Shown here piece by piece: positions 1-10,385 of a stretch of 64,000 bases of DNA. The notes below the pieces were generated by a model. It saw only the letters and a list, made by a program, of their open reading frames with translations. It ran no database searches and was not told the DNA's origin. The translations under genes and the position numbers were made by a program. How positions within the stretch are numbered: position 1 is the first letter of the stretch; the number at the start of each line of letters is the position of its first letter. The stretch spans positions 3,583,101-3,647,100 of the forward strand of contig JALMQS010000828.1 in assembly GCA_024734495.1 (NCBI GenBank). Reading direction: 5' to 3'. The stretch comes from Forficula auricularia. Its lineage: Eukaryota; Arthropoda; Insecta; Dermaptera; Forficulidae.

Positions 1-288
1 CCAGTATTGTAATCTTACAGCATATTTTTTACTAATACCTATCTAAATAACTCTGTATCCCAGTCTTGCTCGAAACTTCTATTATTTTTCGACATATGGC
101 AGCACAATATTCTGGTGCCTGCTAATCTCTTACTGTATGCACACGTCAGTGGATTTGCTACACTCATTGAAGTGACACGTGTTTTTGTTTGATATAAAAT
201 CTCTGTTTGGGGTGAAGGTGTGTCCCTGGTTAGTATTAGTGCGACAATTTTGTTAAAGGAGAATGGTGTAGGTTCTTGGTGAAACATA
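1..288. other. AT-rich stretch without a recognisable gene
   Basis: No coding pattern, repeat family or RNA gene is recognised here. Open frames are short and without domain-like composition. Confidence 0.4.
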
Positions 289-456
289 TTTTAATAAAGT
301 AAAGAAAATTTAAAAAAATATAAAGTTTTAGGTAGGTTTCACAAAAATAAAAAGACAAGATGCTTATTATCATGATAATAAGCATCTGTCATTTATTTTT
401 GTGAAACCTACCTAGAACTTTTATATTTTTTTAAATTTTATTTACTTTATTAGTAT
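289..456. repeat. Near-perfect palindrome, Penelope-like terminal repeat family
   Basis: About 80 bp arms meet at a centre near 372 (TCATGA). The arms contain GGTAGGTTTCAC followed by an A-rich run. The same motif occurs in the arms of the palindromes at 27.3 kb and 53.1 kb, and a related TGGTGTTTCAC sits at both ends of the Penelope remnant at 31.5-32.8 kb. I infer a short non-autonomous relative. No ribozyme core is seen in this copy. Confidence 0.6.
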
Positions 457-948
457 GAAAAGTTTATAATTTGCAAATTCCTACTTTATCCGCAGAACTC
501 CAAGCCGTTATTGAGAGAATATTAAACTTGGAGCCAGAACCCAATATTTCCAATACCTAAACTGCCACCGTCTGGCAGATGTTCATTCTGTCCCAGAAAA
601 AAAATCGCATATCGCGGATTTCATGTAAAAAGTGTAATAAGTTTAGAGCCTCAAACCAAAGTTTACCCTGAGTGCTCAAAGTGACACAAAATTGGTAACA
701 TTCATTTACTTAGGGCCTAAGCTGTCACGAGATATGTTTTTAATATATAATAAAAGTTAAAAATGTATTTTCTATGACTTTTTTATTGGGGTATACACCT
801 CAGGGTAGTTTTTTTTTTATTAAAATCCGCATGTTCCACATAAAATATTACATGCGATTTTAAAACAATACAAGCTTCTACTAAACGAAGGATTATTCTT
901 TCCGACAATATACCTAATTCAAGACAATTTATTTGTTCCCCCCACACC
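457..948. other. AT-rich stretch, nothing recognised
   Basis: Low-complexity AT-rich DNA between the palindrome and the LINE fragment. No supported feature. Confidence 0.4.
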
Positions 949-1390
949 CTAGTCTAACGAGATCCTATCGAAGTCCAGTCGCTCCACATACTTCTGAAAG
1001 ATCTTCTCAAGTCTTCGGTTCTTAAACAACAGATCCTGTGGAGGCGGCCCGGCAGCCGAACCCCTCCGTTACACAGTCCCTTATAAAACTCAAACGACTT
1101 CCATTGAAAACAGCACAGTCATATAAAATATGTCCCCAACTCTGGCACGAAGTTGAGTCACAACTGCATATCGGATCTGGTAAAATGTTGAATCTATACA
1201 AATATGCTTTAATCCTTCCGTGGCCCGACAGCACCTGTGTCATTTTGTATCCTATCCTCAAATTAGAATTAATCCTATCTTTAACAGTTAGAAAATATTT
1301 TTTCGTTGTCTCCCCTTTAGTACCCCAGGGTAGTAAAATAAAATATTTTTTGATGGAGTGTTCCATGGTTAAAACAAGAAAAAAGTAACG
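949..1390 (-). pseudogene. C-terminal fragment of a jockey/R1-type LINE ORF2 protein
   Basis: The reading frame has the segment that follows the RNase H domain in jockey/R1-clade LINE ORF2: SGHGRIKAYLYRFNIL, then a Cys-rich CSC...CQSWGHILYDC zinc-knuckle-like motif. A frame change near 1025 leads into a tail ending EKIFQKYVERLDF before a stop at 949-951. The reverse transcriptase and endonuclease parts are absent, as in a 5'-truncated insertion. The frameshift makes it non-functional. The clade assignment is from motif memory and is less certain than the LINE identity. Confidence 0.7.
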
Positions 1391-1518
1391 TTACAATTTA
1401 TTAAACAATTAAATATCCCAGTGTCTCTCAATCGATCGCAGACCCCAAAGGTCGAAAAATAATTTTCCACCTCACCCGGGGCGCGACCACAACGAGAACG
1501 TAAATAGGTACAAATGCT

Positions 1519-2442
1519 CAGGTGTACCAGAAAGTCATTACCGGTTTTTTCGAAAAAAAACTACGCAATTTTTAAGAAAATGGAAAATTCTATTTATTCA
1601 AAGTATTGGCCATTTGATTCTATACACCTTGCCCATCTTTCTGGCAATTTATGGATGCCATCCCAAAACCTGTTTGTCCTTTGAGCAAAACCATTCATTC
1701 ATCATCGAGCTATTTTCTAACTTCGAAATTGGCGAAGTGCTGCTCTGCAAGCGCGTTCCCATCGATGCGAAAAGTTGATAGTTGGACGGGGCAAGGTCTG
1801 AGAGTACGGCGGGTGCGATAATATGTCCCACCCAAGTGCTTTCAACGCTTCCTTGACTGGTTTTGCTTTATGAGACGGCGCGTTATCGTGTTGTAAAATC
1901 ACTTTACCGTGTCTTCGGGCCCATTCTGGACGTTTTTCGATCAATGCGTGGTTCAAATTGATCATTTGTTGTCGGTGTATTGTTTTTTCAATTGTTTTTG
2001 AGTTTGGGTTGGTCTTCATCCAATAACTCCTGTAGTTTCGCATCTTCAAACTTTTTGGACTACCAGAACGTTCTTTATCTTGCACATCGAAATCACCACT
2101 TTTGAATATTCGAAACCACACCTCACAAGTTTTTGGCAAGGCTAAAGCATGCTCACCGTAAGTTTCTACCAGCAAACGATGACTTTCAGCGGTTTTTTCT
2201 TTTGATTAAATAAAGTAATGCGTCCCGCAAATGCACGTTTTCAGGTATGAAACTTGACATTTTCAAAGAGGTATAAATCTATGAAGGTGTTACTTTCGCA
2301 AAATATAACATGTATAAGCTTTGAAGCTTTGATGTCAGTAGAATAAAATGCTCTATGTGTCAAATCATAACATTGCAGTTACCTTTAAGCCCAGGCGACA
2401 CCTGTTAGAAAAACCGGAAATGACTTTCACAGTCACACCTGG
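1519..2442 (-). mobile_element. Mariner transposon, degenerate
   Basis: The ends carry imperfect inverted repeats: CAGGTGTACCAGAAAGTCAT on the left and, reverse-complemented on the right, CAGGTGTGACTGTGAAAGTC, both continuing into CCGGTTTTT. The minus strand encodes pieces of a mariner DD34D transposase. These are the first HTH region (CEVWFRIFKSGDFDVQDKER) and the second catalytic Asp motif (LQHDNAPSHKAKPVKEAL, followed by LGWDILSHPPYS). The third motif (SDLAPSNYQLF) lies in another frame. The part between the HTH and HDNAPSH is shortened, with an internal deletion around 2000-2040. It is a dead copy. Confidence 0.85.
1649..2175 (-). pseudogene. Mariner transposase pseudogene
   Basis: Two overlapping frames cover it: 2175-1717 (HTH to HPPYS) and 1831-1649 (LAPSNYQLF to the C-terminus). 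A frameshift at about 1800 separates the second and third catalytic Asp residues. The conserved ERSGSPK linker and the HDNAPSH motif are readable. It lies entirely within the terminal inverted repeats at 1519 and 2442. Confidence 0.8.
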
Positions 2443-2460
2443 TATATATCCGCAAAAGAA

Positions 2461-2660
2461 TTAGGAACCAAGAAAGTTTATTTATTATAGACAAAAAATA
2501 TGGCAGAACTGGGATCTTCGCCGTACCGCGATGCTCTTGTCCGATATAGGAGCTAAAGCTCTTATGACAAAGCATTGCAGTACATATGCAAAGATCCCGG
2601 ATTCGAACCCCGGCTGATCCTTTTGTCTATAATAAAAATAAACTTTTCTTGGTTCCCTAA
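2461..2660. mobile_element. 200-bp MITE with tRNA-like core
   Basis: Inverted ends of about 35 bp read AGGAACCAAGAAAGTTTATT and continue to TATAGACAAAA. They appear at the left and in reverse complement at the right. The minus strand of the core contains a box-B-like T arm, a CCGGG stem with loop GTTCGAA closed by TCCGG (about 2597-2613), as in tRNA genes. No complete cloverleaf with a plausible acceptor stem could be drawn, so it is a tRNA-derived or chance T arm, not a tRNA gene. Confidence 0.6.
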
Positions 2661-3349
2661 ATTTAACTTTGTTACAATTTATTTTTGTATTTTTGTAATG
2701 AGTGAATGTGATTTTACCAATATAATATAGTATTTTTTTTTACTAGGAATTTCTCATCTATTTGTATTGAAAACATATAGTAAATTTGCAATTTTTTTTA
2801 ACAGTGTATGTAATCCTAAAGATGAGTTAACAACCCGAAATATATTTAGCTTTATTAAAAACATTTTTTTTTTAATTCTTTCATTTCTGTTAAAGCCCAC
2901 AAATCCTCTCATTAATTATAGTAAACTTGTATTATAAATTTGACCACTTTAGCTACAACCATTCAAAACTTCCCCCATATAACAATTCGATTTTAAGAGT
3001 TTTGTTTAACAGAAATAAAACGGGACCCTATTAGTGGCAATACAATGTCTCTCTGTGTGGACCACCATCTGTCAGAGTATTGTAACGAGTAAATAAAGTT
3101 ACCAACCGTCCCGCGAGATCCGTGACCTCCTGTTTCTAGGGCCCTAGAAGAGGCGTCCCACAAAAGGTGGGTGATGCGGGACGATAATTGTCCCGTTATA
3201 CTCTTATGGGATGGCGAAATTGAATAAATATGGTAGTTACGATTACGAATCTATACCAAAACAAGTGCCCTTTATTTTACTAACTCTACTAATAAACCTT
3301 GCATTGTTTTTGCAAATTTCATGCTTTTTTATACACTGTTAAAATAAAC
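2661..3349. other. AT-rich stretch with a decayed hammerhead-like motif
   Basis: Mostly AT-rich. At 2815-2850 the plus strand reads CTAAAGATGAGTTAAC then AACCCGAAATATAT, which resembles the hammerhead cores elsewhere in the window but with CTGAAGA changed to CTAAAGA. A GC-richer patch at 3095-3200 has no recognised identity. Confidence 0.3.
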
Positions 3350-4260
3350 TGCAACGGATGATTGCTAAACTTTATCCAAATTCATTTGAAATATTAATAT
3401 GTTTATTCCTTTATTATTAATCAGATATCACTTGCTATTTGCAGTTCATGTTAACTTTAATTCAAAAATAATGATCGATTCTCATTTAACAGTCGAGGAA
3501 TGACAATTTTACATTGGATTTTTTACGCTTCGGTTATTATTGGTAACCATTGCTGAAGACATGGAGGAATTGACTTAAAATCAAAAATAACGATCGATTC
3601 TTATCTAATACTAGAGGAATAACCTTATTGCATTCCATTTTTGATGTTTTGACTATTAATTGCAACCTCTACTGAAAACGTGGAAGAATCGACTTAAAAT
3701 CAAAAAGAATAAATTCTTTTTTGGTAAACAACTCAAGCTTGATCATGTCCTATCTTGGAAAATGCTGGATATCTTCAAATCTAAAAGTTTTAACAAAAAA
3801 GTGGCTCAAGTAAACCTTCAAGCCAACAAAATTTCCTATGAAATGAGACAAAATCAAGTTTATAGGATGAGTGGTTTTCATTTTATGAATGAAAAACTGG
3901 ATTTTTTTGCAGTTTTTCAAAAACTTCAACCCCAATTAAGATAAAACTTTGCCAATCTCATTTTTTAGCCAATTGGCTGCTATTATGGTGGTCAGTACCA
4001 CAAAAATTCGTCTCTTGTGACCACCTAATAAGCATAATTCAATTTTCCGGAAAGTTGGTAAAAATAATTGCCTATATTTGACGATCGATTGTGGCTAAAC
4101 AGCTGAACCGATTTTAACTTTTAAATACGTTATTTGACGCGAAATTTTATGCTCTTTGATTTCGGTATGAGTGGAATTTTCTGTAGGACGCATCGATTTC
4201 GAGTTATAAGCAAAAATATGAAAAAAGTCAAAAATTTTCGTGGTTTTAGACCCTTAAAAA
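3350..4260. repeat. Mosaic of two dispersed repeat families
   Basis: The left part begins with the family marker CTGCAACGGATSRTTGCTAA then ACTTTATCCAAATTC, shared with 5.6, 11.3, 14.45 and 39.7 kb. From about 3720 the sequence matches one arm of the large fold-back family found at 11.0-12.3 and 19.0-19.9 kb (for example AAAATGCTGGATATC and AAAAAAGTGG). The reading frame spanning 3660-3944 is a shadow of these repeats. Confidence 0.6.
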
Positions 4261-4477
4261 TTTAGCACCATCCAGAAACCGTCACAAACCCATTTAACTA
4301 TTATTTGTGATGCCTAACGTCGATTAAAATTATTTCCAGCTTGGGCATATTTATTGGCCAGGAGAAGTCTAATTTGTACGAGTTATGTATGGTAAATTGA
4401 AAAATATTGATTTCTCTTGATAATAAAAGAGAAGATTTTTTGGTTAAAAATTTTTTCTTCACGATTACAATTATATA

Positions 4478-5242
4478 TGTTACCGGCCAAACCCGATTTT
4501 AGGACAAACTAGTTCTAGTTCTTCCTATAAGCGATAGGATTAACTAGTATAGCCTAGTCCAAACTAATTTGTCCTAAGCCCGATAGGATAAACCAGTTTA
4601 GCCTAGGCCAAACTAGTTGATTCTGATATAAATACGCACACTCTAGGATAAACTAGTATGGCCTAGTCTAAACCAATTTAGCAGAGTCGAAAGTAATTGA
4701 GTAAACATGTCAAGACTTGTACATGCTGCAACAAAAACTGTTCCACAAACAGATGCCAGTGCAAGAAGGCAATGATACTCTGCAATTCTAAGTGCCACCA
4801 AAGCACACCATGTAAAAATAAATAACAATTTTAATAATTGAGATATGATTATTGCTTCTATTAAAAAAACACTTATTATTAAATTTCTTATAGTATGATT
4901 GTTTGTATCACCAATTATCCATAACTTTTAACGACGAATCATTATCGTTTTAATAAAAATGATTATTTTTCCAATTACGGAGTATTTTATTCAGTTTATC
5001 TATTTATTTTGACTTTCTAAATATACTATAATGTTTAGACTAGGCCATACTAGTTTATCCTAGAGTGTGCGTATTTATATCAGGATCAACTAGTTTGGCC
5101 TAGGCTAAACTGGTTCATCGTATCGGGCCTAGGACAAATTAGTTCAGCCTAGGCTACACCAGTTAATTCTATCGCGTATAGGACAAACTAGTTTAGCCTA
5201 GGCAAAACTAGTTTGTCCTGAAATCGGGTTTGGCCGGTAACA
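4478..5242. mobile_element. 765-bp TGT...ACA transposon, Ginger-like
   Basis: Inverted repeats of about 190 bp begin TGTTACCGGCCAAACCCGAT and end in the exact complement CCGGTAACA, flanked by TATA on both sides (4474-4477 and 5243-5246). The arms are built from repeated AGGACAAACTAG and TTTAGCCTAGGC units. TG...CA ends, a 4-bp target duplication and a CXC-type cysteine cluster in the loop fit Ginger-type integrase-related DNA transposons. That assignment is inference, because no DDE integrase core is present in this short copy. Confidence 0.55.
4697..4825 (+). pseudogene. Cys-rich CXC-like C-terminus of a transposase
   Basis: The plus frame from 4697 to the TAA at 4823-4825 encodes a short peptide with CTCCNKNCSTNRCQCKK and then CNSKCHQSTPC. 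The C-x-C / C-x4-C spacing resembles the cysteine-rich tail found at the C-terminus of some Ginger/KRBA2-like integrase proteins and CXC (tesmin/TSO1) domains. An in-frame stop lies just upstream (4694-4696), so only the tail remains. It sits in the loop between the two long inverted repeats. Confidence 0.45.
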
Positions 5243-5589
5243 TATATATGTTTATTTGATATTCATTAGAAAAAACATGAAATAATTATACATTTACGAT
5301 TGGGGGATGAGGGCACAGTGATATGGGAAAGTCATGTAAATGGACAGGTCTATTTATTTCTCTAACATACAACCATACAAACAAAGGTCGTTTGAAAGCC
5401 TAAATTGATTCTGTGGTTTATCCTCTTAATTGTTGAGAAGCTATTCCATGTTGTTCATTTTCATTTATTTATAGATAAACGGCTTTTCGGTAAATTAGGA
5501 AAAATATCTCTCACATTTTAACGATAGATTAAGACAGACAGTGGGCAGAGGGTTCCAAATAACAGGCTACATTAAGATAATAAAATAAT

Positions 5590-6045
5590 ATTAAAAAAAA
5601 CTGCAATTGATCGCTGCTAAACTTTATCCAAATTCATTTGAAATATTAATATATTAATTCCTTTATTATTAATCAGATATCACTTGCAATTTGCAGTTCA
5701 TGTTGACTTTAATTCAAAAATAGCGATTGATTCTCATCTAATACTCGAGGAATAACAATTCTACATTAGATTTTTGACGCTTCGATTATTATTAGTAATC
5801 ATTGCTGAAGACACGGAGGAATCGACTTAAAATCAAAATAACGATCGATTGATTCTTAGCTAATACTAGAGGAATAACCTTGTATTCCATTTTTGATGTT
5901 TTGACTATTAATGGCAACCTGTAGATAGTCAAAACATCAAAAATGGAATGCAATAAGGTTATTCCTCTAGTATTAGCTAAGAATCAATCGATCGTTATTT
6001 TTGATTTTAGGTCGATTCCTCCATGTCTTCAGCAAAGGTAACGGA
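5590..6045. repeat. ACTTTATCC-family repeat ending in a palindrome
   Basis: Starts with CTGCAATTGATCGCTGCTAA then ACTTTATCC, a copy of the family at 3.35, 14.45 and 39.7 kb. From about 5845 to 6010 it folds back on itself around 5923 (TAGAGGAATAACCTTG and its complement). This adds an inverted copy of its own tail. Confidence 0.6.
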
Positions 6046-6094
6046 TAGTTTTCATTGCGTTTTAGTTTTCCGAATAAAAACAATAGAGTTTTTA

Positions 6095-6815
6095 CTTTAC
6101 CATACAGGGTATGGTCAAGTATTGTAATCGTGCATGAAAAAAGTGGTTTTTTCCTTCTTTTTTTCAAAATATCTCAAAAACGGCTTAAACTATTTTGATT
6201 AAAAAAATTGAGCGAAACCATGGCATTTCGCTCTACAAAAAAGCTCTAATAAGTAAACATCGAAAAAATTATATTTTTCGAGATAATAATTGTTTTGTCA
6301 AAATGTCTGTTAGTCTGTCTGGTTGTTAGTTAGATCGGTGCGTTATAAATTTTTGTGGACGAGCTAGCTCAAAAACTAGTGGGAATATCGAAACCAAATT
6401 TCACACGTAGTTTTGGTCCATTGAGATTAAGAGCTGATTAGATTTTGGTGCATATCGACCCAAAATTAAGGGGGTGGAGAGGGGGTTAAAAATTAAAAAT
6501 CTAGGCCATTTGAGCAAACTCAACCAAATTTTGTATACACAATCAGTGGGACCCCAAAAATCTAAAAATGCAAAAACTAACCTCCCAAAATGGGGGAGGA
6601 GGGTCAAAAAATGAAAATCTAGGCTCTTGTACCAAACTCAACCAAATTTTGTATACATAATCAGTGGGCCCACAGTAATCTAAAAATCCAAAACTAACCC
6701 CCCTCCTCCCCTACATGATTATAAATAATTTTATTAAATATTAAATATAAGGAGAGGGGCTAGGTTGTATGATAAAGTCAAGTGGATGGCCACATCAGAA
6801 CACGTCAGCTTATTT
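6095..6815 (+). mobile_element. MITE family M (CTTTACCATACA), copy 1
   Basis: Begins with ACTTTACCATACAGGGTATG and ends near TTGTATGGTAAAGTCAAGTG, GGCCACATCAGAACACGTC and AGCTTATT. Other copies lie at 26.27-27.12 (minus), 43.87-44.6 (plus) and 46.05-46.79 kb (minus). Internally it has repeated units around AACTCAACCAAATTTTGTAT and short runs of C or G. Reading frames inside recur in every copy and are not genes. Confidence 0.7.
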
Positions 6816-7118
6816 TAAAAAGTACCGGAGATCGACATTTCTAGTTCCGCGAGATCTCGACCTTGCGATCTTGGCTCGAGATTGCATTCCCTAGCTAAAA
6901 TTATAAGTTCATTTAAAAAAATACATTGAAGATCCTTTTACAATCATGTCCCACACTCCAGGATAAAAATTTGGATGTATTGTAGAGACACTAATAGGGT
7001 TAGGGCTGCAATTCCATAAAGTCTTTTAGTGAATTATAGTACCAACGATGGGGCTTTGTTAAAGCTAGTTCTAATTTTGTAAATAGGGTCATTGATTTTG
7101 GCTATTCAAGATAACATA
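6816..7118. other. Unassigned AT-rich sequence
   Basis: No gene or repeat family recognised. Confidence 0.35.
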
Positions 7119-7420
7119 TACAGGGTGGTGACTTGGCCGACGCAGCATAGCGATTACAATGTTAATTTTTGAATGTGCATTTATTTGCTCCCTAATTATT
7201 TTAGAGTTAAAGTTCTTATAAGTTTTTTGTAGAGAAAAAAATACTGAATCCGAACATATTTTTGTTTTCAAATTTTGAAATTTCAGAACCGTAATAATCA
7301 ACATTATAAATAATTGTATTTTTACAAAAATATTAAATAAAATAAAATAAAATAAAATAAAAATAATTAAATAAATTAAATAAATATAAAATAAATAATG
7401 AAAAATAAGTTTACACTTAC

Positions 7421-7595
7421 AATTATTTAGTACAGTGCCTGTAGTTTCAAATGTTTGAACTATTCTATCAACCGTTGTAGCAGCTGGAATTGGCCGATTC
7501 GGATATTTAACGCTAAACAAGGAACTCACTTGCCGAGCACTATTTCCAGCATAAAAATGCTTAATTATTTCAACTTTTTCTTGTAATGAATACAT
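7421..7595 (-). pseudogene. HTH (DUF4817-like) exon of a transposase
   Basis: From the ATG at 7593-7595 the minus strand encodes MYSLQEKVEIIKHFYAGNSA and then VDRIVQTFETTGTV. This is the N-terminal helix-turn-helix module seen in arthropod IS630/Tc1-type transposases. It ends at a strong 5' splice site (GTAAGT at 7420-7415), so it was the first exon of a spliced transposase gene. Only about 300 bp of terminal repeat remain beyond, so the DDE exons are missing. Confidence 0.65.
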
Positions 7596-8530
7596 TGTAA
7601 TAAGAACTGACTTTAAAAAATTAAGTTTTGTTTTATAATCATAGATTTGTTCACCAATATGAATCCATTTTGAGACTAGTATAAACAATAAAACTTAAAC
7701 AATCGACAACAATAAAAGTTTTGAATTTAAATTTTTTAAATAAATATCTACATTTTTAAAATCGTTTTTTTTTTGGACTTTTAAATTATGAATTAGACAA
7801 AATCTGAAGTTTTTTGTATTCTAATTATGCTCTAAAATAATCACTAAAGACCAGGGGTGTGCTGGCCCGCCGGACACCGGGCAAATGCCCGGTGGGCCGC
7901 TGCCCGCCACATTAAAAATTAAGAATATTTTAAAAGAACAAGATCGTTGACGCCGATTCATTTTCAAGGGCCACTTGCCTATTCGATGATTATAGCAAAA
8001 ACCTTCCTTTTAGTTTTAAAGTTCCTCTCCTTCGTAATTCATGCCCTTCGGTCTCCATCTCGATCACTTGCGAGAGCCCTTTGGTTCTCCTTTTTATCTA
8101 TTCCTCTATTTTTCGCCGGTGGTCCTGCTATATTCGGTGATATTGTCAGTTGCAAAAAACAGGAGGGGGGTGGAAGGTCTTTTACAATGTTTTTCACACA
8201 TGTGGGTATTCTATGACCGACTCTGGCGCCTGGTCTCACAAAGAAGTTTCCAAAGTTTTTTGAGTGTATTGGACAGTGATGAGATTATTGACAAAGTGGC
8301 CAAACAAAATGAATTATTACGAAAGCATCTATCACGAGACGTCCTGTGTTAATGTAAACAGAGGCGTATTTTCGGGGGGTCCATGGGGTCTGGATCCCCC
8401 CCCCCCCCCAAAGCTCTAAGAATTTTTTATTTGTTATTTGAAATATATAAATATATGGTAGGTAATATTGTATTTTATTATTATATTTTTCCACTTTTTT
8501 AATTACTCTTATTATATGTTTATGCTAAGA

Positions 8531-8630
8531 TGTCATCCGAAATTGGTCCACCAGGATACACCACCTACACGGAGTCGCGGCGGCCATTTGGCTGAAATTA
8601 TATTCCAAACATAATGTCATCGAATATTCT
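8531..8630 (+). pseudogene. Mariner-like transposase 3' end relic
   Basis: The sequence GAGTCGCGGCGGCCATTTGG followed by CTGAAATTATATTCCAAAC corresponds, after a frame change, to the common C-terminus SRGGHLAEIIFQT of DDE transposases like those at 23.7 and 37.7 kb. Only about 100 bp are recognisable. Confidence 0.45.
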
Positions 8631-8875
8631 TTAAAATAAAATAAAAATTGTGGCAATATCACTTAAAGAGGTTTTTTTTTATTTTATTTTAAAGTTCGAC
8701 CGCTCTTAATGAAAAAAACCTGTATAATGTATATTAAAAAAATATATAAGATATTAGTTGAATAAAGATTTCACTGCCGATGAGTAACAGAATTGTTTTA
8801 TTTTGATTGAAAAATACAATAAAATGAGAGAGTCTTCTGTTCTTGAAATAAAATAATTTTTAATTATTTCTACGA

Positions 8876-8911
8876 GACTATAGTTTCGAGAGCATTGCTC
8901 TTCATCATCAG
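8876..8911 (-). ncRNA. Hammerhead ribozyme core, family A copy 1
   Basis: On the minus strand CTGATGA is followed by a stem II hairpin (GAGC, loop AAT, GCTC), then GAAAC, TATA and GTC. The order CUGAUGA - stem II - GAAA - short stem III - GUC is the catalytic core of a hammerhead ribozyme. The flanking TAGA and TCT can start stem I. It lies in a palindromic fragment inside the inner hAT element. Confidence 0.65.
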
Positions 8912-9811
8912 TCTATCACAAATGTATTCACAGGAGATTCACAAATTAAGATTCCTGTGAATACATTAAGATAAGATGAGAAGTCTTGATTTGTAACTAG
9001 TTTGAAACTATTGTGTGATAGATAGATAAAATTTCACTATAGTCTCTAGATAGTTAAACACTATTTTATTTAAACAGAATCTCCTCTCAATGTATATTAT
9101 GTATATTAAAAAAAATATATAAGATATATTAAATTTTTTGTATCTTTTCAATAATAGACACCTCCCAGAAGAAAATTGTAAATACGCCACTGAATGTAAG
9201 TAACATTTACCTACTGTGTTAGATCTTACATAGATTTATGTCGCTATTAAATAACACGTTTGCTCAATGTTGATTATTAAATTTTGATTATAGAATCGAC
9301 CGCCTATACATAGCATCTAATTGAAATAATCTTTCGTCTGATATTTTCAAAACACAGATTTTCTTTTAACGACTAGTTTACAAACACCAATACTGTTTCT
9401 GTGGTATTTCATGAAATGAATAAATAAGCATTATTAACAAATTAAAAAAAATTAAGTGGGCTGAAATTGTGTCGCATATCCAGGGCCGCCCCGTGCCAGC
9501 CAGCACACGCCCCTGCTAAAGACATCACTATTAAACGTCAAATAAAAACAACAAATGAAAATGCCTTGTTTGTTTTAATAATTCCATGGCCTCAGTGATT
9601 TTTGTAAAAATACAATTATTTATAATGTTGATTATTACGGTTCTGAAATTTCAAAATTTGAAAACAAAAATATGTTCAGGATTCAGTATTTTTCTCTACA
9701 AAAAACCTATAAGAACTTTAGCTCTAAAATAATTAGGGGGAGCAAATAAATGCACATTCAAAAATTAACATTGTAATCGCTATGCTGCGTCGGCCAAGTC
9801 ACCACCCTGTA

Positions 9812-10094
9812 TAGCAAAAATAAGCTGTATAATTTCGTTGGGGCGAAGTTCAAGAGTACATGCCTGAATGGCACGTATTCTTTTCAAAGATCAAGTAGGT
9901 ATTCCATAAAAATAGTAATTTGGCAATAAAAAGTGACGTTTATGTACTTCGAAGAGAACGACAATTGGAGAGTGGAAAAGTAAACAGGCAATAGGGTAGG
10001 TAGGATTTGGCGCAGACAATACCCCAATGAGCTTTATACCTTCATTTTCCTTAAGTTACGACCAAAAGTATTGGCAATTAATGTCATCATGTTT
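9812..10094. other. Unassigned sequence
   Basis: No feature recognised. Confidence 0.3.
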
Positions 10095-10385
10095 TTCACG
10101 CATACAGGTGGACAAAGAGGTTCCTGTTCTTGGAGCCAGGCCCCGGAGGAACCTGTTCTGGGCCTGGAACCCTCTTCGGGGTCGTCGTTTTTTTTCTCTC
10201 TCTCGTTGGGGTAGGCCCCATACTAGGTCAAGGGCTTGGAACTATAAATAGCCTGGCATTCCGCCTCTTAACGTGGACCAAATTGCCTATTTCCTCGAGA
10301 ACTCTCGAGAGAAATGCCCCGCGAGACGTGTTAATTTAATATCCCTGAGCTTATGCAAATAAACTCTGATTATATGCTAATTTAA
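10095..10385 (+). promoter_or_regulatory. LTR-like block: TATA box plus polyadenylation signal
   Basis: A GC-richer block in AT-rich DNA contains TATAAATAG at about 10243 and AATAAA at about 10359. This spacing is like the U3-R-U5 arrangement of a retrotransposon LTR. No internal retrotransposon genes or second LTR are present, so if it is an LTR it is solo. The termini and target duplication could not be defined. Confidence 0.3.

Larger units (their letters stand above)
8359..9192. mobile_element. Second hAT-type element nested in the first
   Basis: Ends CAGAGGCGTATTTTC and, reverse-complemented, CAGTGGCGTATTTAC. Flanks are AATGTAAA (8351-8358) and AATGTAAG (9193-9200), a 7 of 8 match. Its interior holds a mariner-type 3' relic (about 8530-8630) and a hammerhead-bearing fragment (8735-9130). 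Confidence 0.7.
7852..9515. mobile_element. hAT element with perfect 8-bp target duplication
   Basis: Left end CAGGGGTGTGCTGGC; right end in reverse complement CAGGGGCGTGTGCTGGC. Identical CTAAAGAC octamers flank it at 7844-7851 and 9516-9523. YAGNG-type ends and an 8-bp duplication are hallmarks of hAT transposons. No hAT transposase is recognised inside. The duplicated octamer belongs to the surrounding Tc1-like element, which shows the order of insertion. Confidence 0.85.
7119..9811. mobile_element. Tc1/mariner-type element with about 210-bp inverted ends
   Basis: The ends start TACAGGGTGGTGACTTGG and are inverted copies for about 210 bp (7119-7330 and 9600-9811), flanked by TA at 7117-7118 and 9812-9813. 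The minus strand near the left end carries a helix-turn-helix exon (7421-7595), but no catalytic domain follows it. The interior is occupied by a hAT element (7852-9515) that carries a second hAT element (8359-9192). This is a non-autonomous shell that received later insertions. Confidence 0.8.

Noticed and set aside
1038..1388. 116-codon plus-strand frame
   Set aside because: Antisense shadow of the LINE C-terminal fragment on the other strand, which has recognisable motifs.
7089..7420. C-terminal half of the 199-codon frame beyond the HTH exon
   Set aside because: It reads past a strong splice donor into the AT-rich terminal repeat, so it is not exon sequence.
8041..8352. 103-codon plus-strand frame in the hAT element
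   Set aside because: It resembles no hAT transposase or other family, and a competing frame exists on each strand.
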